From NCBI GenBank assembly GCA_902766805.1, contig CACXFF010000114.1, forward strand, positions 1-6,995: a stretch of 6,995 nucleotides of DNA, written 5' to 3'. Below the pieces are notes generated by a model. That model saw only the letters and a program-made list of their open reading frames with translations, was not told where the DNA came from and did not search any database. This document shows positions 6,772 through 6,995 of the stretch, piece by piece. The stretch comes from an uncultured Coriobacteriaceae bacterium (GTDB taxonomy: Bacteria; Actinomycetota; Coriobacteriia; Coriobacteriales; Atopobiaceae). Position 1 is the first letter of the stretch, and each line of letters starts with the position of its first letter. The position numbers and the translations under genes were made by a program.

Positions 6772-6800
6772 TTGACACGCGAACACGCGTTCTATACTAT
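6772..6800 (+). promoter_or_regulatory. Predicted sigma-A-type promoter of recA
   Basis: A consensus -35 box TTGACA lies at 6772-6777. The -10 box is either TATACT (6793-6798, five of six consensus bases, spacer 15) or TACTAT (6795-6800, spacer 17, weaker match). Either would start transcription near 6805, giving a leader of roughly 28 bases before the recA ATG. The LexA box fills the spacer. Confidence 0.82.
6780..6793. promoter_or_regulatory. LexA (SOS) operator in the recA promoter spacer
   Basis: CGAACACGCGTTCT matches the Gram-positive/actinobacterial LexA (DinR) box CGAAC-N4-GTTCG at all but its last base, with perfect GAAC and GTTC half-sites four bases apart. It sits between the -35 and -10 boxes, so bound LexA would block RNA polymerase. 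This predicts that recA is induced by DNA damage. lexA itself is not in the window. Confidence 0.85.
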
Positions 6801-6819
6801 GTTGACGACACAGGAGAGC

Positions 6820-6825
6820 AAGGAG
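6820..6825 (+). promoter_or_regulatory. Ribosome binding site of recA
   Basis: AAGGAG ends 7 bases before the ATG at 6833, an ideal spacing. A second AGGAG at 6812-6816 is too far upstream to serve this start well. It supports ATG 6833. Confidence 0.8.
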
Positions 6826-6832
6826 CACACAC

Positions 6833-6995
6833 ATGGCCAAGCACACGCACACCACCCGCGACATCCATCCCATCACCGAGGACAAGGCCAAGCAAGAGGC
6901 CATCGAGGCCACCATGAAGGAAGCCTCGAAGAAGTTCGGCAAGGGCTCCATCATGCGCTACGGCGACGAGGGCTCCGTCTTCGAGGTGGAAGCCA
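6833..6995 (+). CDS. recA: Recombinase RecA, N-terminal part (cut by window end)
   Basis: The reading frame from ATG 6833 stays open to the window edge (54 codons plus one base). After a short variable leader (MAKHTHTTRDIHPITEDKAK) it shows the RecA N-terminal helix and the family hallmark FGKGSIMRYGDEG at residues about 39-51, where most RecA proteins have FGKGSIMRLGD. RecA forms the ATP-dependent filament on single-stranded DNA that drives homologous recombination and triggers LexA self-cleavage. The ATPase core (Walker A and B) lies beyond the window. The leader is about 15-18 residues longer than in E. coli RecA. The start is supported by AAGGAG at 6820-6825 and by the promoter and LexA box directly upstream. 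Confidence 0.95.
   Translation, partial: MAKHTHTTRDIHPITEDKAKQEAIEATMKEASKKFGKGSIMRYGDEGSVFEVEA

Larger units (their letters stand above)
6527..6832. other. Intergenic region between pgsA and recA
   Basis: About 306 bases hold no credible gene. From left to right they contain the pgsA terminator, about 85 bases with no recognisable element, a 10-bp inverted repeat (6671-6695) with an extra half-site copy at 6708-6716, a 15-bp palindrome (6749-6763), and the recA promoter with a LexA box. In several Gram-positive genomes cinA lies between pgsA and recA; no trace of it is visible here. Confidence 0.8.

Noticed and set aside
5837..6778. 313-codon open frame on the - strand across pgsA and the intergenic region
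   Set aside because: It runs through pgsA antisense, the terminator and the palindromes, and its composition is not protein-like. It probably stays open because of high GC.
6802..6807. TTGACG as an additional -35 box
   Set aside because: No -10 box follows at 16-18 bases before the recA start; the region downstream is the ribosome binding site.
6640..6954. 104-codon - strand and 89-codon + strand (6648-6917) frames over the recA promoter
   Set aside because: Both cover the recA promoter and 5' end in wrong frames, lack convincing ribosome binding sites, and have no family resemblance.

Overview
The window is chromosomal DNA from a high-GC, Gram-positive-type bacterium. All genes lie on the + strand. 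The GC-rich codon use, the RNase J - FtsK - RodZ - RimO - PgsA - RecA order, and a LexA box of the Bacillus/Actinobacteria type (CGAAC-N4-GTTC) point to an actinobacterial lineage. The class Coriobacteriia (Olsenella/Atopobium/Collinsella relatives) is my best guess. That placement is inference from protein style and gene order, not from a search.

Layout: the window opens with the last 27 codons of an RNase J gene (1-86), whose end carries the ribosome binding site of ftsK (91-2910). The next gene, a rodZ-like HTH/membrane protein gene (2911-4494), starts directly after the ftsK stop codon. After a 41-base gap comes rimO (4536-5888), and pgsA (5885-6526) overlaps the rimO stop in an ATGA junction. 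This tight packing suggests one co-transcribed unit that begins upstream of the window. It ends at a strong intrinsic terminator at 6549-6584. A region of about 306 bases without a gene (6527-6832) holds the terminator, a perfect 10-bp inverted repeat, a 15-bp palindrome, and a sigma-A-type promoter whose spacer contains a LexA operator. The window ends inside recA (6833 onward).

Functionally, the cluster is housekeeping: RNA decay (RNase J), chromosome translocation at the septum (FtsK), cell shape and peptidoglycan organisation (RodZ), ribosomal protein S12 modification (RimO), phosphatidylglycerol phosphate synthesis (PgsA), and recombination/SOS (RecA). I see no mobile element, CRISPR array, RNA gene or defence system. 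The most interesting material is the regulatory DNA in front of recA and the low-complexity linkers of FtsK and RodZ. I did not find a convincing previously undescribed system.
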